Shown: piece by piece, positions 45,263 to 55,283 of the stretch | Layout of the letters: every line of letters begins with the position of its first letter | Position numbering within the stretch: the stretch's first letter is position 1 | Assembly (NCBI GenBank): GCA_963573315.1 | Contig: OY752152.1 | Location: forward strand, 806,001-870,000 | Direction of reading: 5' to 3' | DNA from: Entomortierella parvispora | Lineage: Eukaryota > Mortierellomycota > Mortierellomycetes > Mortierellales > Mortierellaceae | DNA length: 64,000 nucleotides | Notes under the pieces: generated by a model | The model's database searches: none | What the model was told of the DNA's origin: nothing | What the model saw: the letters and a program-made list of their open reading frames with translations, nothing else | Position numbers and translations under genes: made by a program

Positions 45263-45689
45263 AAGCCAGAAACAAAAGAATAAGAAGGAAAAAAACTCAG
45301 CATTCCTTAAATAATTAATAATATTATTAGCATGCATCTTTGTCCTCAACAACAAGCCAAAATCAAAAACGTAATAATAAAACCATGGAGAGAAAGAGAG
45401 GGAGAAAGAGATCAAGACCTCCAGAGACTGTCCAAACGTGTGCGCTTCGAGAGAGGGCCTCAGGCACCAAAACGTGGCATTGACCACAATAACCAGTTCT
45501 TCGTTCGCTTCCCCCATCCATTGCAGACCTACTCGCATGCAATCCTCTCCATCCGTCAGTGAATCAGAGTCAGAGCGAGTCGTGCTTGCTCCATCGAGAG
45601 TCATTGTTGATACATCAATGGCATCAGAGTCTGGTATTTATCTTCCCATCTCCATGACTTGGAAGGCTTGTTCCTGATCCTCTGTCTAC
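45263..45689. other. 3' flank of the kinase gene
   Basis: AT-rich just after the stop (AATAATTAATAATATTATTAG near 45309), a plausible polyadenylation region. Nothing else is supported. Confidence 0.4.
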
Positions 45690-45915
45690 ACGAGCGTCTT
45701 CCCATCACCTAATAGGTCAGTCAAAGGAAGGGCGATGTCAGTAAAGTGTTCGATATAACGATGGTAAAACTGCGTCAGACCCATGAACTGTTGCACGTCC
45801 CGTCGCTTTTGAGGAGTGGGCCAGGAGATGATCGAACGGATAAGGCCAGCATTGGTGTGAACTCCCTTTGCTGCGACAACAAGCCCAAAAAACTCGGTTT
45901 CCTCTTGAAGGAAGG
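45690..45915 (-). mobile_element. Ty3/gypsy reverse transcriptase fragment
   Basis: The minus strand encodes FFGLVVAAKGV, then IISWPTPQKRRDVQQFMG, LTQFYHRYIEHF and IALPLTDLL, the end of the reverse-transcriptase domain leading into the RNase H connection in Ty3/gypsy (Metaviridae-type) retrotransposons. Only about 75 codons remain, with no flanking pol, gag or terminal repeats. It is a dead fragment, directly next to the 160-bp tandem repeat. Confidence 0.75.
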
Positions 45916-45943
45916 AGGCGATCGAAGGGATAAAGAATAAAAT

Positions 45944-46430
45944 CAGCGAGCGCACAAGAGCCAAGAGTTTGATTTCTACTTCAGTAACTACTTCAATTAC
46001 ACTAATTGAGTAGACCAAGGAGGAAACGCGTCAAATGGCCGAGGTGGTTTTGACATGATCCCACCATGATAAAACATCAAGGTGAGACGAGGTGCTGTAG
46101 TGACAGCGAGCACACAAGAGCCTAGAGTTTGATTTCTACTTCAGTAACTACTTCAATTACACTAATTGAGTAGACCAAGGAAGAAACGCGTCCAATGGCC
46201 GAGGTGGTTTAGACATGATGCCCCAATGATAAAACATCAAGAGGCACGAGGTGCCATCACCAACAAGACAGCGAGCGCACAAAAGCCAAGCGATCAATTT
46301 CAACTTTGAGCTGCTACTTCAATTGCACTAATTGAGTAGGTCAAGGAGGAATCGCACCAAATGGCCAGCGTGGTTTTGACATGATGCCTCAACGATAAAA
46401 CATCGAAGTGGCACGAGGTGCTGCCTTGCA
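45944..46430. repeat. Tandem repeat of about 160 bp, three copies
   Basis: Copies start with CAGCGAGCGCACAAGAGCC-like sequence at 45944, 46104 and 46269. Each contains CTACTTCAATTRCACTAATTGAGTAG, AAATGGCC, TTTTGACATGATG and GATAAAACATC phrases. The third is the most diverged. Confidence 0.85.
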
Positions 46431-46766
46431 AGAAATCGAATAAAAAAAAATACAACAGCCAACTACTGATAAATAATAAGGTAACGATTGTGCGTTGAAG
46501 ATGAGGATGAGAGCCGATTGGTGCATCGAGTGTTATTCATTTGAAAGTGGGAAGATGATAAAGGATGTAGAGCGAGGATGGGGTTGGCTGTGTGACTGTG
46601 AGTGGCCCAAATCAAGCAAATGGCACTTACCGTTGATGATAAAAGTACGATATGACGTGCACATACATTGTCATCTGCAATCCAATCCCGGAAATTCGTT
46701 CCTTAGCAGAATTGTAGGATCGGGAACAAGATCCAAAAGTAAAAGGGCTGCCAAAGGTGGTACGGC
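46431..46766. other. Spacer without a supported gene
   Basis: A short open frame from 46495 has no recognisable motif. AT-rich start, then mixed sequence. Confidence 0.35.
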
Positions 46767-47424
46767 GTGGAGCCATCAAAAACTCTTGAGTCGCGACCGT
46801 CTCTTCTGTTCCTGGATCTACCGGATCCATCATCAAATACCGATATGCCTCCAGAGAGATCCCGATCGAATGTTTTGCTGGATATATTGGAAAACATGCA
46901 ATCGCAGGATCTTCCAGTGTTTGGGGTCTTGATGCGGGAAAATTCGCTCAGTTATCGACAGCAACACATTAGAGGACTCAAGAAACAAGAGTGCTACTCT
47001 TTTGCTCTTCCTCTCCCGCCTCATGATCTTCAGTTATTGGTTGAATGTTCCAAACTGCCGCCAGACATTCTCGAGTGCAAGTTAGACCCTACTCCAAGTC
47101 TGTCCTCACATGTTCAAGGATGTGTTCATGCACTTATTCGTCAAGCTTTGTGATCCGATGATGAAAGGACGAGCTCTACTCAAATCTGTTGTCGTCCATT
47201 GTCTGTGAGGAGTTTGAGTCATTACGAAACAAGCTTGCTGGCCATGATTACCCCAATTTTTCGGATGACTCCAAGCTTCGGTTGGTGATCGACGAAGTCC
47301 AGATCTTGAGCGACAAGAATCCAACATTGTTCGCGTTATCTTCCATCCAAGGTGACCCTCGCCCAATGTTGAGCCCCATCCTACACGGCTTTCGAACAGT
47401 GCGCCTACGAGATGAACTGACCTA
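46767..47424 (+). pseudogene. Fragment of a Crinkler-like (CRN) ATPase-type protein
   Basis: Two frames in order: 46767-47153 (LLFLDLPDPSSNTD, KKQECYSFALPLPPHDLQLL) and 47189-47425 (CEEFESLRNKLAGHD, LRLVIDEVQILSDKN, GDPRPMLSPILHGFRTV). LVIDEVQ followed by RPMLSPILHGF is, from memory, the Walker B region of the large C-terminal NTPase family linked to Crinkler-type proteins in Mucoromycota. No Walker A part and no continuous frame are present, so it is a remnant. The family name is an inference from this motif only. Confidence 0.5.
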
Positions 47425-47555
47425 AGCATGAAAACGCTCCATTGGACGCTGAGTAGCGGATAGTGCACACTCGGAAACCTTTCCCTATAAGTAAGACTTT
47501 CGTCTCCAATAGTAATTCAGGGTTCTGGGAGGACCCAGGGATAGTCTTCGGCACC

Positions 47556-49968
47556 ATGCCGCATCTGCCTCAACCATCCAGGTTCCTTACTGCCGACGTC
47601 GTCCTAAAGGAGTACAAGGAGCACGTCAAGAACATTTTTGAAGACTGAAAGCTGCTGAATCGTATCATTCTGCGACATGAGGCTACCATCCAAAAGAGAT
47701 GGTTCAAGAAATCGCGCGAGCAACGACGAAATACCCTGCTGCATGCTTGGCCCCAGATGCCCTAAAGGCATCGTCCTGATACAGAGGTTTACTTTGATGA
47801 GCAGTCGTCGCGGCCCTCGACCAATCCCGCCTATCGCTGGCCTGACATCAACCAGGAGGACCTGTTAAAACCCAAGATCCTACTCATATTCCTCAATGCT
47901 CGAGCTCGCCACTACTCGTCCGTATTTGCTGGCGCAGATGAAGAATCGTTCAGGTTTGCCATTACCAGCAAAAAAGCGATGCCAGGATTTCTCCGCGATT
48001 ACGCAATGATGTTCACAGGACACAACTCACCTTCGACCTACGGACGACTTTACAGTTGGGATGAGGATGACGATGCGTTTGAATGGCAGATGACTGGTCA
48101 AGGTGTTCATCCTGGATTGGGCCTCTTCATCCTCGAGGTACAGGAACGCGTATACCGATTCATTGTCAATTGCTGTTTGCACATCCTTCGGGAAACTCGA
48201 TATTACCTCAACTGAACCTGAACCACCAGCGATTTCCATGATTGATGGCCCACTTTATTCCCTGTCTGATGTCGCAGCCGCAGTTCCGTACTCGATGCCT
48301 GCCAAGCTGTACCTTGGATCCCTCCGAGAGCTCATTTCCGCCACACGATCTGCTGCTGAGGACCATATCTGGTCCCTCCGAGAGGATCCTGGATATTTTG
48401 AAAGTGTCATTCTCGATATGAGAGAGCACCGAATGGAGACTCTTTTGGACACTGAGGGACGGCTACACTCCTTGGTGGCACCCCGTGTGTCAAAGGAATT
48501 CTGGAAACTCGTGATCAGCAACGTGATTCTCCACGCAAATGACGCTCTTGACTCGAGGTGTGGCACATCTTGTTATCACAATTCGACGGGCTGATTTCTC
48601 TTCTGAAGAAGTACGAAGGCCAGCTCAGGAGGAGTCCTCTCTTCCAGAGGAAGCTTTGATTTCCTTCTTGGACGTGGATTCAATCTCGATATTTACATGA
48701 GCACACCTTTGACGATCCTAAGGAAAGCGGCTTTTGCCTCACCTCCATTGAGGCCTTGGTTTGTTCGCAAGCCCGAGGAAAACCCACATATGATTGCTGT
48801 GACGTCAAAAGACAGCTTGGCTAAGGAACAAACTGCTTTTAGGATCCGTTGGCTCTTCTCAGTATTAGTTGACAACACACAAGGTTGTTTGTTCGGCGTA
48901 CTTCCAATGTTGGATATGATGGAGCGCTTGGCTCAAGAAGACTCAAAGTCTCAGGATTTTTTCACCAGTAAGGTTGCGGGTGCGGTTGCAGACCTTTCGC
49001 TCCTTGCAGAATGCAAGAGACATATCAGACTTTTCCAACCATGGGCATCGACCTTTGAGCTCGATGAGGGTAGGCGAAAAGAGATCCTCGGCTCCAAGTG
49101 CCTTAAGGACACCAGGAGGATGAACCAAGTTGAATCGGTCTTCGAGTCCATTGGTATTAATGATATAGGTATCGCGGATCTCTCGGACAAGAAATGTTAC
49201 TATCCGGCCGAGAAGAGGAGAACCAAGGAAAACACATTGGCGATGCAGAGGGCCAAGAAGAATCTAGACGACTTCTGGAACAAGATTGATCGAACCCTAC
49301 TCAAGATGGTCAATAATTCAAAGAATGGGGTCTGGACATGCCTGCTGTCACCCGATCGAAAGCTACAGCGCACCCCTGATTGGGTGGAGCCTGCGCCCAA
49401 GGTGTCGGCCAAGGACAAGAAGAACAAGAACAGGGGAATACAAGTGGAGGAGTTGATGCAGGGTCTTGAAATTCGAACGCAGAGTACGATTGACAGCAGA
49501 GAGACGAAGCAGAAGCAGAGGGACAAAGTCAAGACGCGTGGAACTGCTCATGCTACAACCGAAAAGACGGCGGCGAAGGAGACAACAAAGGAGGGCGACA
49601 TTTCCTCACAGGTCGACCACCAACCCACTTTCAAATTAGACAAACGAGCATTAAAGGTGTTCTCGACCTTGTTTTATCAACCTTCGGCGTCTTCACAACC
49701 TGGAGAGATTCCCTGGACCGACTTTTTACATGCCATGCGAGAGACTGGTTTCACGGCTGCACAGATGTACGGATCTGTGTGGCACTTCACTCCTGTCAAA
49801 TTCAATTTGGGAAGGAGCATTCAGTTCCACGAGCCGCATCCCTCCAACAAGATCCCGTTTAATATTGCAAGATGCTTTGGAAGGCGGTTGTTCAGGAACA
49901 ATGGGTGGAGGGGTGATATGTTTGTTCCTGAGGATCTGAAGGCATCCACCCACATAAACTTAGAATAA
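47556..49968 (+). pseudogene. Paralogue 1 of the SLREDPGYF family, broken
   Basis: Aligns along its whole length with the intact paralogue at 50102-52534. Breaks: TGA at 47646-47648 where intact copies have TGG (Trp of EDWRLL); TAA at 47763-47765 in place of AAA; an 18-20 base loss near 48190 that shifts frame; a further frameshift near 48550-48600. The C-terminal 423 codons from 48697 are still open and very close in sequence to paralogue 2. The original start codon region also appears altered: the stretch equivalent to the start at 50102 has no ATG. Confidence 0.85.
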
Positions 49969-50101
49969 TATTTATTTTTTTGTTCAGATCTGCGAACCCT
50001 TAACAATCCAGCGACAGCTGTCTCCATCACATCTCACGCTCTCACGCACATCATCCGAACGGAATCCCATTTCTCTGCAAGCAATTCAGAGTTCGGTCAA
50101 A

Positions 50102-52534
50102 ATGGCGTACGACCCGCGTGAATTCTTCAGCTCGATGTCGCATCTGCCTCAACCATCCAGGTTCTTTACTGCCGACATCGTCCTGAAGGAGTCCAAGGAG
50201 CACGTCAAGAATATCTTTGAAGACTGGAGGCTGCTGAATCGTATCATCCTGCGACACGAGGCTACGATCCAAAAGAGATGGTTCAAGAAATCACGCGAGC
50301 AACGACGAAATACCCTGCTGCATGCCTGGCCCCAGATGCCCAAAAGGCATCGTCCTGATATGGAGGTTTACTTTGATGAGCAGTCGTCGCGGCCCTCGAC
50401 CAATCCCGCCTATCGCTGGCCTGACATCAACCAGGAGGACCTCCTAAAACCCAAGATTTTGCTCATATTCCTCAATGCTCGAGCTCGCCACTACCCGTCC
50501 GTATTTGCTGGCTCAGATGAAGAATCGTTCATGTACGGCCATCGCGCTGGAAAAGTGATGCCGGGATTTCTTAACGAGCACACAATGATGTTCACAGGAC
50601 ACAACTCGCCTTCGACTTACGGACGGCTTTACAGTTGGGATGAGAATGACGACGCGTTTGAATGGCAGATGACTGGTCAAGGCTATCTGCCAGGAATGGG
50701 TCTCCTCATCCTCGAGGTACAGGAACGCGTGTACCGATTCCTTGTCAATTGCTGTTTGCACATCCTTCAAGAAACTCGGGAGTCTGCTATGGCCGACATT
50801 ACCTCAATCGAACCTGAGCCGCCAACGATTTCCATGATTGACGGCCCAGTTTATTCCCTGTCTGATGTTGCGGCCGCAGCTCCATACTCGGTGCCTGCCA
50901 AGCTGGACCTTGGGTACCTCCGAGAGCTCATTGCTGCCAGACGCTCTGCTGCCGAGGACCACGTCTGGTCTCTCCGAGAGGATCCAGGATATTTCGAGAG
51001 TTCCATTCTTGAGATGAGGGATCACCGACAGGAAACTCTCTTGGATGTCAATGGACGACCGCACTCCTTGGTGTCACCCCGTGTCACGAATGAGTTCTGG
51101 AACCGCGTGGTCAACAAAATGATTCTCGAAGCAAATGGCATTCTAGAGGTGTGGCACCTCTTGTTGTCACAGATTGACGGACTGATTTCTCTTTTGAAGA
51201 AGTACGAAGGCCAGCTCAGGGAAGAATCCCCTCTTCCGGAAGAACTTTTGAACTCCTTCTTGGATTTGGAATTCAGTCTCGGCATATACATGAACGTACC
51301 ATTAACGGTCCTGAAGCATGTTGTTGTTGCTTCCCCTCCAATGCGGCCTTGGTTTGCTCGCATTCCAGAGGAAAACCCACGGATGATCGGTGTCACGTCG
51401 AGACCAAACTCAGAGAAGGACTCGACGCAGAAGAAGCTCCTTTATCTTTTCCAGACCCTGTTTGATGATCATCAACGCTTTTTGGCTGGCGTCCTTCCGC
51501 TGTTGGATATGATGGAACGCTTGGCTCAGGACGATCCAAAGTCTCGAAATCTTTTCTCAAACAAGGTAGCAAATACGATTGCAGACTATTCACTCCTTGC
51601 AGAATGTCAGAGACAGATCAAGCTTTTCCAACCATGGGCGTCGACATTTGAGCACGATGCGGCCAACCGAGTGAAGATAATCAGGTCTGACTATATTGAG
51701 CGCACCAAGAGGATGGCCCAAGTTGAGGCGGTCTTCACGTCCATTGATGTTGTTGATGTAAGTCTCGCGGATCCCTCCGACAAGAAGTTTTACTATCCGG
51801 CCGAGAAGAGGAGAACCAAGGAAAACACATTGGCGATGCAGAGGGCCGAGAAGAATCTAGACGACTTCTGGAACAAGATTGATCGAACCCTACTCAAGAT
51901 GGTCAATAATTCAAAGAATGGGGTCTGGACATGCCTGCTGTCACCCGATCGGAAGTTGCAGCGCACCCCTGATTGGGTGGAGCCTGCGCCCAAGGTGTCG
52001 GCCAAGGACAAGAAGAACAAGGGAACACAAGTGGAGGAGTTGATGCAGGGACTTGAAATTCGAACGCAGAGTACGATTGACAGCAGAGAGACGAAGCAGA
52101 AGCAGAGGGACAAAGTCAAGACGCATGGAATTGCTGATGCTACGACCGAGAAGACGGCGGCAAAGGAGACAACAAAGGAGGGCGACATTTCCTCACAGGT
52201 CGACCACCAACCTACCTTCAAATTGGACAAAAAAGCATTGAAGGTGTTCTCGACCTTGTTTTATCAACCTTCGGCGTCTTCACAACCTGGAGAGATTCCC
52301 TGGACCGACTTTTTACATGCCATGCGAGAGACTGGTTTCACGGCTGCACAGATGTACGGATCTGTGTGGCACTTCACTCCTGTCAAATTCAATTTGGGAA
52401 GGAGCATTCAGTTCCACGAGCCGCATCCCTCCAACAAGATCCCGTTTAATATTGCAAGATGCTTTGGAAGGCGGTTGTTTAGGAACTATGGGTGGAGGGG
52501 TGATATGTTTGTTCCTGAGGATCCGAAGGTGTAA
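50102..52534 (+). CDS. Paralogue 2, intact SLREDPGYF-family protein, unknown function
   Basis: Single exon, 810 residues, no signal peptide or membrane segment. Conserved blocks: LRHEATIQKRWFKKSREQRRNTLLHAWPQMP (about 50-80); WPDINQEDLLKPKILLIFLNAR (about 105-127); TMMFTGHNSPSTYGRLYSW (about 161-179); VYRFLVNCCLHILQET; SLREDPGYFESSILEMRDHR (about 290-310); a helical middle ending LFQPWASTF; a charged linker; and a C-terminal module (about 700-805) with ALKVFSTLFYQP, PGEIPW, YGSVWHFTP, RSIQFHEPHP and an Arg-rich GRRLFRNYGW end. I recall the same order in a large ascomycete family without an assigned role. The C-terminal module has the block order of a small RNA-binding (dsRBD/HicA-like) fold, which is inference. 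Confidence 0.82.
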   Translation: MAYDPREFFSSMSHLPQPSRFFTADIVLKESKEHVKNIFEDWRLLNRIILRHEATIQKRWFKKSREQRRNTLLHAWPQMPKRHRPDMEVYFDEQSSRPSTNPAYRWPDINQEDLLKPKILLIFLNARARHYPSVFAGSDEESFMYGHRAGKVMPGFLNEHTMMFTGHNSPSTYGRLYSWDENDDAFEWQMTGQGYLPGMGLLILEVQERVYRFLVNCCLHILQETRESAMADITSIEPEPPTISMIDGPVYSLSDVAAAAPYSVPAKLDLGYLRELIAARRSAAEDHVWSLREDPGYFESSILEMRDHRQETLLDVNGRPHSLVSPRVTNEFWNRVVNKMILEANGILEVWHLLLSQIDGLISLLKKYEGQLREESPLPEELLNSFLDLEFSLGIYMNVPLTVLKHVVVASPPMRPWFARIPEENPRMIGVTSRPNSEKDSTQKKLLYLFQTLFDDHQRFLAGVLPLLDMMERLAQDDPKSRNLFSNKVANTIADYSLLAECQRQIKLFQPWASTFEHDAANRVKIIRSDYIERTKRMAQVEAVFTSIDVVDVSLADPSDKKFYYPAEKRRTKENTLAMQRAEKNLDDFWNKIDRTLLKMVNNSKNGVWTCLLSPDRKLQRTPDWVEPAPKVSAKDKKNKGTQVEELMQGLEIRTQSTIDSRETKQKQRDKVKTHGIADATTEKTAAKETTKEGDISSQVDHQPTFKLDKKALKVFSTLFYQPSASSQPGEIPWTDFLHAMRETGFTAAQMYGSVWHFTPVKFNLGRSIQFHEPHPSNKIPFNIARCFGRRLFRNYGWRGDMFVPEDPKV

Positions 52535-52744
52535 ACGGAAGACGTGCCTGATCAATAAAGAATTTTGTTTGGTTCTGTGTGACCTGTGACCCACTCTCTC
52601 TCGTGTGTGACAGCCCTTAACTTTTATGCTGGTCTTTTTGATTTTCCGATGTTATTTTAAAACTCATTTACATCCCTCTTTTCACTGCATTCCGATGTCA
52701 TTGTAAAACTCATTCCATCCAGGAACCATCCAGATACATCCAAC

Positions 52745-55190
52745 ATGTCAAGAAACCAGCCAGATCTCGCTGGCATGCTCAATTTTTTGGCCGAACACTC
52801 CCGTGTTACAGGCGGCCAGGTCGAGCGCAAGGCCAGGGAGCACGCCAAACAGATTTTTAAAAACTGGAAGCTGCTCAACCATATCCTCCTACGACATGAG
52901 TCCACGATCCAAAAAAAATGGCTCAAGAAAACGCGCGACCAACGACGAAACACTTTGCTCTACGCTTGGCCAGAAATACCCAAGAAGCATCGCCCCGACT
53001 TGGAGGCTTTATTCGATGATACAACCCTAGATCCTTCTTCCGATCCAGCCTATCTTTGGCCAGATATCAACCTGGAGGACCTCCTAAAGCCCAAGATTCT
53101 GCTCATTTTCCTCAATGCTTGAGCTCGCCATTACCCGTCTGTCTTTGCCGGCGCAGATGAACAGTCGTTTAAGATTGCCCGTGCCAGTAAGAAATTGAAG
53201 GCGCAGGATCTTGCCGAATACACAATGATGTTTACAGGACACAACACTGCTTCGACCTACGGACGACTTTACCACTGGGACGACCATGAGGATTCGATGA
53301 TGTGGCTGATGAATGGTCAGGGTACTCGAGCTGAAATGGGCCTTCTTGTCCTCAAGATGCAGGAGCATCTGTACCGATTCCTTGTTCATTGCTGTCTCCA
53401 CATTCTCCAGGAGACTCGCGAAGCTGCAGCAGCCGATAACACCCCAATTGAACCCGAACCGCCAGCCATTTCCATGATCGAGGGTCCAGTGTACTCTCTG
53501 TCCGATATCGCAGCCGCGGCTCCTTACTCTGTCCCTGCCAAGCTGGATCTAGGCTATCTCCGAGAACTTGTTGCCGCCAGACGTTCCGACCACTTCTGGT
53601 CTATCCGGGAGGATCCAGGATATTTTGAGAGTACTATACTCGAGACAAAGGATCATCGAATGGAGAATCTTTTGGACTCCAATAGGCGACCACATTCTTT
53701 GATCAAACCTGTCATGACGAGGGAACTCTGGAGACGCGTGGTGACTCAAGTGACTCTTGAAGCAAGTCAAGTCCTTGAAGTGTGGCACCTCTTATTGTCC
53801 CAGCTTCACGAGCTGATGTTCCTTCTGAAGAAATATGAAGGTCAACTCAGGGAGGATGTCCGTCTTCCAGAGGATCTTTTGACTTCCTTCTTGGACTTGG
53901 AGTTCAGTCTTAATGGCTATGTGCAAGTAATCCTTGAGGTTCTTAAGGTCATTGCTTATAGCTCGCCTCCAATGCGGACTTGGTGTTCACGCAAGCCTGA
54001 AGAAAACCAAGAGTTATTCGAAGTGTTGACAGTAATCGACGGTGACGATATGACCCAAGCAAAGTTCATTTTTCTCCTCAATGTCTTGCTTGACGGTAAA
54101 AAGCGCTATGGACTCGATGTGCTTCCGATTTTAGATATGTTGGAACGCTTGGCCAAGAATGACCCAAAGTCCCGGGTTTTTTTCAGCAGCAAAGTCGCGA
54201 ATACGATTGCAGACCTTTCGCTTCTTGTAGAGTGTCAGAGACATATCAAACTCTTTCAACCATGGGCGTCGACCTTTGAGACGGAAGCGAATGTTCGGGG
54301 GGATATAGGCAAGACCGTCCACGAGTCCCGTACCAAGCGAATGACTCAAGTCAAAGAGGCATTTATGGCCATTGATACAAGCCTCGCGGACCCCTCTGAC
54401 AAAAAGTTTTACTATCCGGTTGAGCAGAGAAGGACCAGGGAGACCACATTGGCGATGCAAAAGGCCGAAAAGAAACTGGACGAGTACTGGAGCAGGATTG
54501 ACCGAGCCGTACTGAGGGCTGTAAACAGCTCAAAGGATGGCGTCTGGACATGCCTGTTGTCACCCGATCGGAAACTGCAGCGCACCCTTGATTGGATCGA
54601 TCCCGCATTCAAAGCGGCAGCCAAGGAGAGGAAGAAGAAGGTAGCTCAGGTAGTGGATCTGATCCAGGGACTTGAACTTCGATCGGAGAGCACCATTGAC
54701 AACAAGGAGACAGCACAACAGCAGAAGAGCAAGATCAAGACCCGCGGGACCACTGCCACTGCTGATGCCACTGCTGATGCCACTGCTGCTACGCTGCTGC
54801 CTCCCCTGCTGCCGTAGAAGATCAATTGGACAGGGAGAGCATTATCCCGCCACAGGTTGATCCCCAGCCGACTTACAAATTGGACAAGCGAGCATTGAAG
54901 GTGCTCTCGACCTTGTTTTATCAACCTTCAGCATCGTCGCAGCCCGGAGAGATTCCCTGGAACGACTTTTGCATGCTATGCGGGAGACTGGGTTCACTGC
55001 GGCAAAGATGTACGGGTCTGTGTGGCACTTCACGCCTGTCAACTCGGATGTAGGAAGGAGCATTCAATTCCACGAGCCGCACTCCTCCAACAAGCTCCCT
55101 TTCAATACTGCTAGACGCTTTGGAAGGCGTCTGTTCAGGAACTATGGGTGGAGGGGCGATATGTTTATTCCCAAGGATCCAAAGGCATAG
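52745..55190 (+). pseudogene. Paralogue 3 of the SLREDPGYF family, lightly broken
   Basis: Starts MSRNQPDLAGML. Open to 53122, where TGA (53120-53122) replaces the CGA Arg codon of LNARARHYPS: a CpG transition. The frame then stays open to about 54790, where Ala/Asp-rich repeat-like sequence (DATADATAAT) leads into a frameshift and a stop at 54817. A further one-base loss in a T run near 54965 shifts the C-terminal module again. The complete C-terminal sequence is still readable in pieces to 55190. The small number of lesions suggests recent loss of function, or a need to check the assembly. Confidence 0.82.
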
Positions 55191-55237
55191 TTTTTGAAAT
55201 ATATTTACCTTATTTGTACAGTAATGTGCAAACCTTT

Positions 55238-55283
55238 GCCCGCCCATGGACTGGTGCAAACCCTTAACAGTCCATGGGTGGGC
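55238..55283. terminator. Hairpin downstream of paralogue 3
   Basis: Arms at 55238-55253 (GCCCGCCCATGGACTG) and 55268-55283 pair at 15 of 16 positions around a 14-base loop. It lies about 50 bp past the paralogue 3 stop. A role in 3' end formation is only a guess; it may be a tiny inverted repeat. Confidence 0.4.
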
